Assembly (NCBI RefSeq): GCF_009769755.1
Contig: NZ_SDWJ01000001.1
Coordinates: forward strand, 1,550,001-1,614,000
DNA from: Sphingorhabdus profundilacus
Lineage (GTDB): Bacteria; Pseudomonadota; Alphaproteobacteria; Sphingomonadales; Sphingomonadaceae
Length of the DNA stretch: 64,000 bases
Direction of reading: 5' to 3'
How positions within the stretch are numbered: the stretch's first letter is position 1; each line of letters begins with the position of its first letter. Below the pieces are notes generated by a model. That model ran no database searches, was not told the DNA's origin, and saw nothing but the letters and a program-made list of their open reading frames with translations. This document shows positions 27,335 to 35,901 of the stretch, in pieces. The translations under genes were made by a program, and so were the position numbers.

Positions 27335-28071
27335 CCCGATTTGCGCTCACGATCGAATTTGACGGTGGCCCCTATATGGGCTGGCAATGGCAGGACCATG
27401 GACCTTCGGTGCAAGGGGCGATTGAGGAGGCCATCTTCAAAACAACCGGCGAAAGAACGCTCGTCTATAGCGCAGGCCGCACCGATGCCGGTGTGCATGC
27501 CTTGGGAATGCGAGCGCATGTTGATGTGGAAAAGCCCCTGCCCGCTTTCCGCCTGATGGAGGCGATTAACGCGCATTTGCGGCCACATCCCATCGCGATT
27601 CTGGCGTGTATAGAAGTCGATCCGGAATGGCATGCCCGTTACACCTGCATCGGTCGCGCTTATGAATATCGAATCTGTAACCGGCGTGCTTCGCTGACTT
27701 TGGAAAAGGGCCGGGTTTGGCGGATCGGGCCGGAACTGAATGCAGATGCCATGCACGATGCCGCGCAACTGCTGATCGGTTTGCATGATTTCACCACTTT
27801 CCGGTCCACGGCCTGCCAATCCGCCAGCCCGCTCAAAACCCTCGACCGTCTCAATGTGCGGCGCGAAGGCGATCATATCATTGTCGAAGCCGCAGCATTA
27901 TCGTTCCTGCACCATCAGGTCCGCTCCATGGTCGGATGCCTAGCCGCAGTAGGACTAGGTCGCTGGACAGCGGACGATTTGAAAGCAGCGCTTGCCGCTC
28001 GAGATCGAAGCGCACTCGCCGAAAATGCGCCGCCGGAGGGTCTTTACTTTGTAGCCGCGCGTTACCCGTAA
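27331..28071 (+). CDS. truA: tRNA pseudouridine(38-40) synthase
   Basis: Isomerises U38-40 in the tRNA anticodon stem, 246 aa. The catalytic Asp is in [14 protein letters not shown]. The N-terminal [13 protein letters not shown] and the C-terminal [13 protein letters not shown] with [11 protein letters not shown] are family signatures. ATG at 27331 lies in the fmt stop (4-base overlap). No terminator is seen in the 28 bases before the converging amidotransferase gene. Confidence 0.97.
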   Translation: MTRFALTIEFDGGPYMGWQWQDHGPSVQGAIEEAIFKTTGERTLVYSAGRTDAGVHALGMRAHVDVEKPLPAFRLMEAINAHLRPHPIAILACIEVDPEWHARYTCIGRAYEYRICNRRASLTLEKGRVWRIGPELNADAMHDAAQLLIGLHDFTTFRSTACQSASPLKTLDRLNVRREGDHIIVEAAALSFLHHQVRSMVGCLAAVGLGRWTADDLKAALAARDRSALAENAPPEGLYFVAARYP

Positions 28072-28099
28072 TCGGCCATTAACCGGCCTGCATGTTTCT

Positions 28100-29992
28100 T
28101 CAACCGAAAAGCCCCGCCAACGATTTTTCCAGCATCACCAATTGCCACAAAAGCCGCCCGTTATTGACCCGCCCCGCAATGTGATCTTCGGCCGCTTTAG
28201 CAACGACATTACTGTCGAACAGATCCATTTGCGAAAAAATGCGGCTGGTTGAAAGCGCACGGGCGTCGTCCGCCAACGCCCCACGAAACCATTGATCAAT
28301 CGGGGTCACAAACCCCATTTTCGGCCGATAGAGAATATCGTGTGGAAGGTGGCCTTCCATCGTCTTCTTCATCAACCATTTGCCCTGCCCGCCACGGATA
28401 CGCATGCGATCGGGAAGGCTTGCGGCAAATTCCAACAGCCGGTGGTCCAATAACGGCTCGCGCGCTTCGAGGCCAACGGCCATGCTGGTGCGATCGACCT
28501 TCGTCAGGATATCGCCCGGAAGCCACATTTTCATATCGGCATATTGAGCCTGATCAAGGCCGCTTTGTGCGGGCGCCCTCGTCATCAGATTTTCCATATA
28601 TGTTTCGCCGCGATATCCATCCAGCGCCCCACGCATATGCTGCGAATAAAGTCGGTGGCGCCGGTTCGCGCTGGTCAGACTGACGGCATCTGTATATCCT
28701 TCCGGACCGGTGCGGGCCAACGACAGCAGCGTTGTTTTTGCGCGCAACGGACGGGGTGCCCAATCTGCCTTCGGATAGAATTTACCTAGCGTACCGAACA
28801 GCGGACCGCGCACATTTTGCGGCAAAAGGCCACGCAATTGCTCTTCCTTGTGGTGGAACACATGCCGCCGATAGCCGGCAAGCGCCTCGTCTGCGCCATC
28901 GCCCGACAATGCAACGGTTACCTGCTCGCGTGCCAGTTCGCACACCCGATAAGTGGGCAATGCGGATGCATCTGCAAAGGGTTCGTCAAAATGATGGGCC
29001 AGCTTGTCAATCAGGCCGAAATCATCGGCGGCGACTTTGCGGCTGCGGTGGTCGGTTGCAAAACGGCGGGCGATGGTTTCGGCATATTCGCTTTCATCAA
29101 GCGCGCCGACATCGAAGCCGATGGAACAGGTCTTGATCGGCTGGCGCGAAGCTTCGGCCATCAGCGCGACGACGCTGCTGCTGTCGACACCGCCGGACAA
29201 AAATGCCCCCAACGGCACGTCCGCGACCATACGCGAAGTCACGCCCTGCCGCATGAGGCGCAGTAGTTCTTCGGATAGCTCGCCCTGACTGCCGCGAACC
29301 CGCTTGCTGAAATCCAAGTCCCAATATTGTGTCGGCGACGGAATGGCGTTGCCGAGTTGGAGCAGCAGATAGTGCCCGGCGGCGAGCTTTTTGACGCCAC
29401 GCACGATGCAGCTATGGTCGGGCACATAACCGAAGGCGAGATAGTCATCGACTGCGGAAAGATCGATTTCGCGGCGCAATGCGGGGTGGGCCGTTAGCGC
29501 CTTGAGTTCCGACCCGAACAAGATGCTGCCGTCGGGAATTGCCGCGTAAAAGAGCGGTTTTACACCGAGACGATCCCGGGCGAGGAAGAGCTGTTTGGTG
29601 CGGGCATCGAAGATTGCAAAGACAAACATGCCGAGAAAATGCGAAACACAGGCCGGCCCCCAGTGGCGCCAGCCATGCAGGATGACTTCGCTGTCGCTTT
29701 GGGTGGCAAAGCTATAACCGGCTGCTTCCAATTCTTTCCGCAATTCCCGGAAATTATAGATTTCTCCGTTAAAGGTCAGGGACAGTGCGCCATCGTCCGA
29801 ATGCATGGGCTGCGCCCCGCCCTCTAGATCAATGATCGACAAGCGCCGATGGCCCAGCCCGACCCCCGGTGCAGTCCATACACCCGAACCATCGGGTCCG
29901 CGGTGCGCGATAGCATCCGTCATCCGCTTTACCCGATCAGGGTCAACCGGCTTGGCCGTCTCGATATGAAAAATACCAGCAATGCCACACAT
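28100..29992 (-). CDS. XrtA/PEP-CTERM system amidotransferase (asparagine synthase family)
   Basis: A 630-aa glutamine-dependent amidotransferase. The N-terminal class II glutaminase starts MCGIAGIF with Cys2 as nucleophile. The C-terminal asparagine-synthase domain has the PP-loop FLSGGVDSSSVVALMA. As the last gene of the exosortase A operon it matches the TIGR03108-type amidotransferase of PEP-CTERM polysaccharide clusters. It is therefore more likely to amidate a sugar-acid or other polysaccharide precursor than to make free asparagine; that role is inferred from context. It starts 11 bases after the exosortase stop. Confidence 0.88.
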   Translation of the reverse strand: MCGIAGIFHIETAKPVDPDRVKRMTDAIAHRGPDGSGVWTAPGVGLGHRRLSIIDLEGGAQPMHSDDGALSLTFNGEIYNFRELRKELEAAGYSFATQSDSEVILHGWRHWGPACVSHFLGMFVFAIFDARTKQLFLARDRLGVKPLFYAAIPDGSILFGSELKALTAHPALRREIDLSAVDDYLAFGYVPDHSCIVRGVKKLAAGHYLLLQLGNAIPSPTQYWDLDFSKRVRGSQGELSEELLRLMRQGVTSRMVADVPLGAFLSGGVDSSSVVALMAEASRQPIKTCSIGFDVGALDESEYAETIARRFATDHRSRKVAADDFGLIDKLAHHFDEPFADASALPTYRVCELAREQVTVALSGDGADEALAGYRRHVFHHKEEQLRGLLPQNVRGPLFGTLGKFYPKADWAPRPLRAKTTLLSLARTGPEGYTDAVSLTSANRRHRLYSQHMRGALDGYRGETYMENLMTRAPAQSGLDQAQYADMKMWLPGDILTKVDRTSMAVGLEAREPLLDHRLLEFAASLPDRMRIRGGQGKWLMKKTMEGHLPHDILYRPKMGFVTPIDQWFRGALADDARALSTSRIFSQMDLFDSNVVAKAAEDHIAGRVNNGRLLWQLVMLEKSLAGLFG

Positions 29993-30003
29993 GGGGGCGG
30001 TCC

Positions 30004-31590
30004 CTATCGCAATCCGGCGAAGCGGTCAGCCATTTTATCGATATCGCCCAAGGATTTGACAAAGGCGTCGATAGCAGGCCGGGGCGGCTGATTTCCAATC
30101 TGTTCCGCTGACACGATTATTGCCACCGCTTGCTGGTCCCCAGCCAAGAGGCGCGCCTGCAATGTCGCCAGTTTGATGCGGGGGCCCGAACCACTGGTGA
30201 CGCCGTTCACACGATAAAAGCTCACCACTTCACGCGCTGCACCTTGCGTCTTGATACGTTCGGCTTTTCCATTGGGCGGTGCAGATGTGTTTGCGGTCCA
30301 CGACCAGAAACCATCCGGATCAATGGCACCCTGGCCAAAGCCGACCAATTCGCGCCCTTCGCTTTGCCGATCATAAACCACGACAAAGAAATCTGCTTCT
30401 TGCCCTGCCTTGTTCCGATACCGCCCCGACAAATAATGGCTGCCACCGACGAAACGCGGGGTCCAGTGGACTGTGGGCGTGTAAGGAACTATGTCCCAGC
30501 CCTCCACCTGCGGTAATGCAATGCGCTCGGGCGTGGGGGAGGATTTGGTTGCGCTATAAGTCGACCATCCAAAAGGCAGCACGGCGATCACCATGATTGC
30601 AACAGCGGCGCGCAGATATGTGGTGGATCGCCCCACCGGTGTCTGAATCGCAGCTGGGTCAAAGGCGGGTGCATCCGCCTTCCGGTCAAAAAAGGGCCAA
30701 CCTGCAGCCATTACCAGCGCGATGACGATGCCGAAAAATATCCACCCGTAAAAGACATGGTCAAAACTGGATGCGAACTCGTTGCTGCTGTGATGGGCAA
30801 TAAAAATGGTGCCAAAGGCGCGAAGGCCGTTGGCCAGGATGGGTACGACAACACATGCCGCAAGAAAGGCGATCCGCCGAGGCCATTGGTTGAAACACAG
30901 ATTGGCAACCAAAACGCCATAGGCAATCATTGCGATCAGGAATTTGACGCCAGAGCATGCCTCGGCGACACGAAAATAGCCCGTGGGGGTTGTGATAAAT
31001 ATCCCGTCTATGTGCGCCGGAATGCCGGTCCATCCCAGCAAGATCATACACATTTTCGCGGTCAGCGTTTGCAGTGCAGGTACTGCCTCTTCGCCAATGG
31101 GCACCAGAAAGAACATATAGAAAAGCGGGAATAGCAGGCCCCGTGCGACATTCGCACCCAATACAGCCGCCACGCTTCCCTGAAGCATCATGATCAGGCC
31201 TAACTGTCGTGCGACCGCCAATCCTGCGGCATCACCGAGTAACCAGCTGCCCGCGCCTACGGCACCATATAGCAAAGCCGGTGTCCACGGCTCGGGCTTC
31301 AGTTGGACGAGCAATTCTTTGCGCTGCAGCACCAGCCAACCGAGGATCGGCACGATCAAAAGGCAATGGTTGAAAGTGGAACTGTTCCACCAAATAGCCA
31401 CCATATCCGCCGTGTCGCGCCAGAAAAGCAGAAGCAAAGCAGCCCAAAGTGCCGCGAGGTACTGAAGGGGGCGATGCCATTGATCAGCAAAATCGGTCAG
31501 AGCGGGGGTGTGTTCTTCTTCCGCCTCGGCTGGGACGGTTTCAGGAAGAATTTCCTCGTCCGGATTGTCCGGCGGCACAGCGTCGCTCAT
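30004..31590 (-). CDS. xrtA: Exosortase A fused to an EpsI (DUF3485) domain
   Basis: A 528-aa inner-membrane cysteine transpeptidase-like enzyme that cleaves PEP-CTERM tails. Residues 1-36 are an acidic cytosolic tail. The next ~280 residues hold about eight helices with the catalytic triad: Cys212 (EACSGVKFL), Arg257 (NGLRAFG) and His278 (DHVFYGWIFF). Residues ~330-528 are the EpsI/DUF3485 periplasmic domain (WTPRFVGGSHYLSGRYRNK), the exosortase A fusion type. It overlaps the upstream glycosyltransferase by 4 bases (ATGA). No PEP-CTERM substrate protein is found in this window. Confidence 0.95.
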   Translation of the reverse strand: MSDAVPPDNPDEEILPETVPAEAEEEHTPALTDFADQWHRPLQYLAALWAALLLLFWRDTADMVAIWWNSSTFNHCLLIVPILGWLVLQRKELLVQLKPEPWTPALLYGAVGAGSWLLGDAAGLAVARQLGLIMMLQGSVAAVLGANVARGLLFPLFYMFFLVPIGEEAVPALQTLTAKMCMILLGWTGIPAHIDGIFITTPTGYFRVAEACSGVKFLIAMIAYGVLVANLCFNQWPRRIAFLAACVVVPILANGLRAFGTIFIAHHSSNEFASSFDHVFYGWIFFGIVIALVMAAGWPFFDRKADAPAFDPAAIQTPVGRSTTYLRAAVAIMVIAVLPFGWSTYSATKSSPTPERIALPQVEGWDIVPYTPTVHWTPRFVGGSHYLSGRYRNKAGQEADFFVVVYDRQSEGRELVGFGQGAIDPDGFWSWTANTSAPPNGKAERIKTQGAAREVVSFYRVNGVTSGSGPRIKLATLQARLLAGDQQAVAIIVSAEQIGNQPPRPAIDAFVKSLGDIDKMADRFAGLR

Positions 31591-32795
31591 TGCGGGTCAT
31601 CCGTGCCAAGGCCCATCAGGCGATCAAGGGGTGCGAGCTGGCTGCGCCATCCATAATGGGCCATAACATGCGCGCGCGCGGCCTTTCCTATCGAGAGACC
31701 TGAACTGGGTTCGGCCAGCAAGGTGCAAACACGCGCGGCCTCCGCGCCGACATTCTCTTCCACGAAAAAATGCTGCCCATGTTCGGCGTCAATGCCTTCG
31801 GCTGCAGCCGGTGAAGCGACAACCGGCTTCGCCATGGCCATCGCTTCGAGCACCTTATTCTGAATACCCCTTGCAATACGCAGTGGGGCAACAACCACAT
31901 CCGCCGCGGCAAGCCATGACCGCACGTCCTCTACCGCGCCTGTGACCTGTACACCCGGCAACATCGACAGATCGGAAACCGCCTGGTTCGGGTTACGCCC
32001 TACAATCGCAAAGGTGGCTTCGGGATGCTGCGCGCTAATTACAGGCATGGCGTTCTGTGCAAAATCCGAAACGGCTTCGATGTTGGGCCGGTAATCCATC
32101 TGGCCGGTGAAGACGATCAACGGATCGGGAAAGGGTGGGTGCAGTTTTTTGAAATGCCCATCGGGATCATAGAAAGCGGTGTCGATCCCGTTGCCCAACG
32201 CCATTACTATGCTGGTCGCAGTGCGCCGTTGGAACAATGCCGCCTCCGCCTCGCTCACCAACAGGCTGGCATTGGCGCGTGCCGCGATTTCGGTCTCGAA
32301 CCTGCCCAGCACTCGCCCTTCGCGCCTGTTCACCCAGCGCATGAAGGCATGCCCCTCTTCGGCGTAGCTTTCAAATTTGGCGCTATCGACGTCGACAAAG
32401 TCCATGATGAAGCGGCCAGCAAAATCGTTAGGCACATATTGCGCCATCTGTCCTGAAAAGCAGAAAATATGGCTGATCCGGCCAGACGCGATCCGCGCAT
32501 CGACCCAGTTTTGCATCGTCCGGCTGGCAAAGCTTTGCACCGATATGGGCCGTCCGGTGAACAGCCCTTCCAATCCCGCCTGCCAATGGGGCTTGTCGCG
32601 TAGTTCGACATGGCGGGAGGCCACAAGTCCATCCATCGCCTCTGCAAAGCCCATGTCGCGTTCATCATCGGCAAAGGTTCCGACATGAACCGGTGCCATT
32701 TCGCACAGCCGTTTCAATATGTGGTGCGACCGGATTTTATCGCCCCGGTCGGCTGGCCAAGGAATGCGGTGGGCGAGAAAAAGGATCTCGCGCAT
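31587..32795 (-). CDS. XrtA/PEP-CTERM system glycosyltransferase (GT4 type, TIGR03087-like)
   Basis: A 402-aa cytosolic glycosyltransferase with a GT-B fold. The N-terminal motif FLAHRIPWPADRGDKIRSHH is the TIGR03087 hallmark. The donor-binding half contains GQMDYRPNIEA, VQVTGAVEDVRSWLAAADVV and APLRIARGIQNKVLEAMAM, ending with the conserved GT4 Glu region. It transfers a sugar during assembly of the exopolysaccharide repeat; the donor is unknown. ATG at 32795 shares one base with the FemAB-like gene stop (TGATG). Confidence 0.9.
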   Translation of the reverse strand: MREILFLAHRIPWPADRGDKIRSHHILKRLCEMAPVHVGTFADDERDMGFAEAMDGLVASRHVELRDKPHWQAGLEGLFTGRPISVQSFASRTMQNWVDARIASGRISHIFCFSGQMAQYVPNDFAGRFIMDFVDVDSAKFESYAEEGHAFMRWVNRREGRVLGRFETEIAARANASLLVSEAEAALFQRRTATSIVMALGNGIDTAFYDPDGHFKKLHPPFPDPLIVFTGQMDYRPNIEAVSDFAQNAMPVISAQHPEATFAIVGRNPNQAVSDLSMLPGVQVTGAVEDVRSWLAAADVVVAPLRIARGIQNKVLEAMAMAKPVVASPAAAEGIDAEHGQHFFVEENVGAEAARVCTLLAEPSSGLSIGKAARAHVMAHYGWRSQLAPLDRLMGLGTDDPQ

Positions 32796-33865
32796 CAACC
32801 TAATCCTTTGGCAATCCATGGCCCCAGATAGTTGGCAACGGGCAAGGGCAGTTTTTGCCAGAGCGCAATCTGCGCCCGATATTTTGGGCTATTGGGGTTG
32901 ATATCGCGCGGTTCCTGACCATCAGCGGTATGTATGGCATAGGCCATTGGCTCGGGATCAAAGCCCCAGTTTTTCTTGAAATGATAGGCCCCTGAATCCG
33001 TCTTTGACCGGCCAAAATCGAAATGGGTGCAGCCACGGCAGCGCGCGTGATCCATCAAGGCGTAATACATGACGTCATTCGCCCGCAACCGTCGCGCATC
33101 CCATACGCCGCCGCCCCAATAGGGCATGACAACGCCCTTATGATACAGGCTAAAAACGCTGGCGACGGGCTGTCCTTCGTGCAGCACGGTTAGTATGTCC
33201 GCATCCTCGCCGAAGCGTTGCAGGACCGCAGCCATCAATCCCTTGGGATATACCGGCGTGCCCAAATTACGAACACTCTCCGCATAAACCCCATAATGCC
33301 AGTCCAGATCCCGCGCGGTGCGACCGGTGACCACGGTCAAGCCATTATCCAGACCTTTCCGCACTTCGGCACGTTGCTTGCGCGGTATCGCCAAAAGCTC
33401 GGCTTCACTGTCCGCCTGTAATGGTTTCAGGAAATTCGCGTGCGAATCCCGCTTTTCGATCCAGCCGCACCCCGGCATCGATCCGCCGCGCAGTTCGACC
33501 GTGGGGCAACTCCACCGTTCAGCGAGACCACAAATTTCGGCCGCCAACCGCCGTGTTGCTGCCGCACTATTCGATAAGATGCCGCCTCCTACTGCAAATG
33601 CGGACGATACCAGCGCGCGTCCGAAAAGCGGTGAGTGGACGAGATGGAATGGCAGGATTGCCGCAATGTCCCCTGCCCGCTCGGCGATCAGGCAATGCGC
33701 CCTCTGGCCCGTTGCTTCCTCGATAGCCAAAAGCCAGTTGGGTCGGTGAAACGGTAACCCTTCGGCCTGTGCCAGCACCCATGCATCAAGGCGTGAAATT
33801 TCATCCGCGTCATTGAGATCAGCGATCCGCACAGCAAGCCTGGATCGCAACAGCGGGGCGTTCAT
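32795..33865 (-). CDS. FemAB-family XrtA/PEP-CTERM-associated acyltransferase
   Basis: A 356-aa protein of the GNAT/FemAB superfamily (TIGR03019-like). It has AVRIADLNDADEISRLDAWV near the start, ELRGGSMPGCGWIE, and the GNAT-like second half YWGGGVWDARRLRANDVMYY followed by CTHFDFGRSKTDSGAYHFK. FemAB relatives transfer aminoacyl groups; here a modification of polysaccharide or cell-wall precursor is inferred from the cluster. ATG at 33865 overlaps the deacetylase stop by 4 bases. An upstream GTG/TTG extension would run into the deacetylase and is rejected. Confidence 0.88.
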   Translation of the reverse strand: MNAPLLRSRLAVRIADLNDADEISRLDAWVLAQAEGLPFHRPNWLLAIEEATGQRAHCLIAERAGDIAAILPFHLVHSPLFGRALVSSAFAVGGGILSNSAAATRRLAAEICGLAERWSCPTVELRGGSMPGCGWIEKRDSHANFLKPLQADSEAELLAIPRKQRAEVRKGLDNGLTVVTGRTARDLDWHYGVYAESVRNLGTPVYPKGLMAAVLQRFGEDADILTVLHEGQPVASVFSLYHKGVVMPYWGGGVWDARRLRANDVMYYALMDHARCRGCTHFDFGRSKTDSGAYHFKKNWGFDPEPMAYAIHTADGQEPRDINPNSPKYRAQIALWQKLPLPVANYLGPWIAKGLG

Positions 33866-34710
33866 GCCGCGAGCCTTGCTTTTTCGCGGGCGACAACGCT
33901 GTCCAGCCGCTCCCATTGGAAATCCTGCGGCAAGCGGCGCAATTTGGCAGCCATCACGTCCAGCTTGGAATAGTGCCGGATTTTCGACTTGAGCGGTGCG
34001 TTCGCGACCCGTGGCTGTTCGGGATCAATTTCCCACGGATGGAAATAGATAACCGCCGGACGTCCATCCCGCTCGTTGACCTGATGGATCGCCCATCGCG
34101 AAAAGGCGTAAGGTAACAGGCGAAAGAAACCTCCACCGCCAGCCGCAAGGCGCTTTGGTCCAAGCTCCGCCGTCGTGACCGGTATTTCCAGAAAATCACT
34201 GCCCGTAACGGGGCGAAAGGCAAAGCGCGGGGCCTCGGCCCAGCCATAATGGTCGTGCTTGATCGGGGCGACGCTGGAGGAATAAGCATAGCCCTGCTCG
34301 GCCAAAACTTCATGCGCCCATGGCGTGCGCTGGTCGATGGAAAAGCTGGGGGCACGATAGCCTGTAACGGCGACTCCAGCTGCATCCTCGATCAATGTAC
34401 GCGACCGGATGAGGTCGGCGGCAAATTGTTCCGGAGTAAAGGTGAACACTCGGTCGTGACCGTAACCATGGCTGGCAATTTCATGTCCATTTGCAACAAT
34501 GCGACGGATCAAGGCGGGATAGCGCTCGGCCACCCAGCCCAGCGTAAAGAAGGTTGCCTTTACGCCCGCATCGTCGAACAATTCCAACACCAGATCGGTA
34601 TTGCGCTCGACCCTGCACTCACGCGAATCCCAACTGCTCCGGTCGATGACGGTTTCAAACGCCCCGACCTGAAACCAGTCTTCAACATCCACAGAGAGCG
34701 CGTTAAGCAA
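33862..34710 (-). CDS. XrtA system polysaccharide deacetylase (NodB fold, DUF3473)
   Basis: A 282-aa carbohydrate esterase family 4 enzyme. The metal site is visible as SVDVEDWFQ (Asp pair) and SHGYGHD (His-x3-His). The catalytic YRAPSFSID motif and the C-terminal DUF3473 segment (YFHPWEIDPEQPR) follow. It should remove N-acetyl groups from the exopolysaccharide. There is no signal peptide, as usual for this subgroup. The start is TTG at 34710, preceded by AAGGA 11 bases upstream; no in-frame ATG exists before the conserved region. It lies 40 bases after the ATPase gene and overlaps the FemAB-like gene. Confidence 0.9.
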   Translation of the reverse strand: MLNALSVDVEDWFQVGAFETVIDRSSWDSRECRVERNTDLVLELFDDAGVKATFFTLGWVAERYPALIRRIVANGHEIASHGYGHDRVFTFTPEQFAADLIRSRTLIEDAAGVAVTGYRAPSFSIDQRTPWAHEVLAEQGYAYSSSVAPIKHDHYGWAEAPRFAFRPVTGSDFLEIPVTTAELGPKRLAAGGGGFFRLLPYAFSRWAIHQVNERDGRPAVIYFHPWEIDPEQPRVANAPLKSKIRHYSKLDVMAAKLRRLPQDFQWERLDSVVAREKARLAA

Positions 34711-34750
34711 CGGGTTTCTATTCCTTCATTATCGCGCATCGTTCTTGCGA

Positions 34751-35890
34751 TTAAGCGGCACGGCTGTTTTGTATGAATCGCGATTCAAGGCTGCTTTCGC
34801 GGTCCATCCAGTCAATCATCATCGACAATACCCTGCGAAGCGCAGCCTCTTGTTCGGCCACACGTTGTTCGAGCGAAGCGACTCGCAAAACCAACACGTC
34901 GACATCGGCATTGGACAGCGGCGATGCGACTGGTTCTGCGGCCGGCTGGACGATTGGCTCGGCCACAGGTTCGGCCATCGGCTCAACGGAAGACTCCTTC
35001 ACAGTCGCGACCGCGACAGGTTTCAGAAATTCCTTTTCCACCGGCGCGTGGGAAGACATGGGGGCTCCATATTCAAAAGGCTTGCCTGCCATATCGGCGA
35101 TAACAGCTGCGACCATCTCGCTATCAAGCACATCAACCTGTTCCACCGCACCCATCAACATGACGCGATTCATCAATGTATTCAGCTTGCGTGGTACGCC
35201 TGCCGTTTCGGCAAAAAGCGCTGCATAGGCATCTGGCGTAATTTGCGGGCGGCCATTCCAGCCGGCCCGGCCAAGGCGGTGGACGATATAGGGTTCAACC
35301 TCATTGGCGTCCATCGGGTCAAGATGATGGGTGGCGATGACACGCTGGCGCAGCTGTTCCAGTTCGGGCGCTTCGCGAACGAGATCGCGAAATTCGGGTT
35401 GGCCCAAAAGAAATATCTGCAACAGCGCCGAAGAACCAAGCTGGAAATTCGACAGCATCCGCAATTCTTCAAGTGCATCGACCGACAAATTCTGGGCCTC
35501 ATCTACGATCAGCAGGCAACGGCGGCCGCTGCGCGCCTCGGCATGAAGAAAGTTTTCGATGCTTTTCAATGTCGAAGCTTTGTCCAGCCCGCGCGTATCA
35601 ATTCCGAAGGATTCAGCCGTCATGTGGACCATATCAAGGCCATCAAGCTGACTGGTGACAATCGTCGCCGCCGTCAGCCTGAATTTATCGACGCTTTGCA
35701 TCAAATGGCTGACCAGCGTGGATTTGCCAGCGCCAACCTCGCCCGTGATGACAATAAATCCTTCGCCCTGCGCCAAACCATAGCCCAGATAGGACAGGGC
35801 TTTACGATGGGTTGCGCTTTCGAAATAATAATCCGGATCAGGCGTGAGCTGGAATGGTCTTCCGGTCAGTTGATAAAATTGATCGTACAT
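34751..35890 (-). CDS. XrtA/PEP-CTERM system-associated ATPase (ExeA/GspA-like)
   Basis: A 379-aa AAA ATPase of the TIGR03015 type. The N-terminal YDQFYQLTGRPFQLTPDPDYY is the ExeA signature. Walker A is GEVGAGKST (Lys56), Walker B is LLIVDEAQNLS and sensor regions follow to about residue 270. The C-terminal 110 residues are low-complexity (repeated Glu-Pro-Val/Ala) and then a predicted coiled coil (VLRVASLEQRVAEQEAALRR). It probably energises or coordinates polysaccharide export; the mechanism is not established. The opposite strand also lacks stops here, but that reading has no protein-like features. Confidence 0.92.
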   Translation of the reverse strand: MYDQFYQLTGRPFQLTPDPDYYFESATHRKALSYLGYGLAQGEGFIVITGEVGAGKSTLVSHLMQSVDKFRLTAATIVTSQLDGLDMVHMTAESFGIDTRGLDKASTLKSIENFLHAEARSGRRCLLIVDEAQNLSVDALEELRMLSNFQLGSSALLQIFLLGQPEFRDLVREAPELEQLRQRVIATHHLDPMDANEVEPYIVHRLGRAGWNGRPQITPDAYAALFAETAGVPRKLNTLMNRVMLMGAVEQVDVLDSEMVAAVIADMAGKPFEYGAPMSSHAPVEKEFLKPVAVATVKESSVEPMAEPVAEPIVQPAAEPVASPLSNADVDVLVLRVASLEQRVAEQEAALRRVLSMMIDWMDRESSLESRFIQNSRAA

Positions 35891-35901
35891 CCTGTTGCCC
35901 C

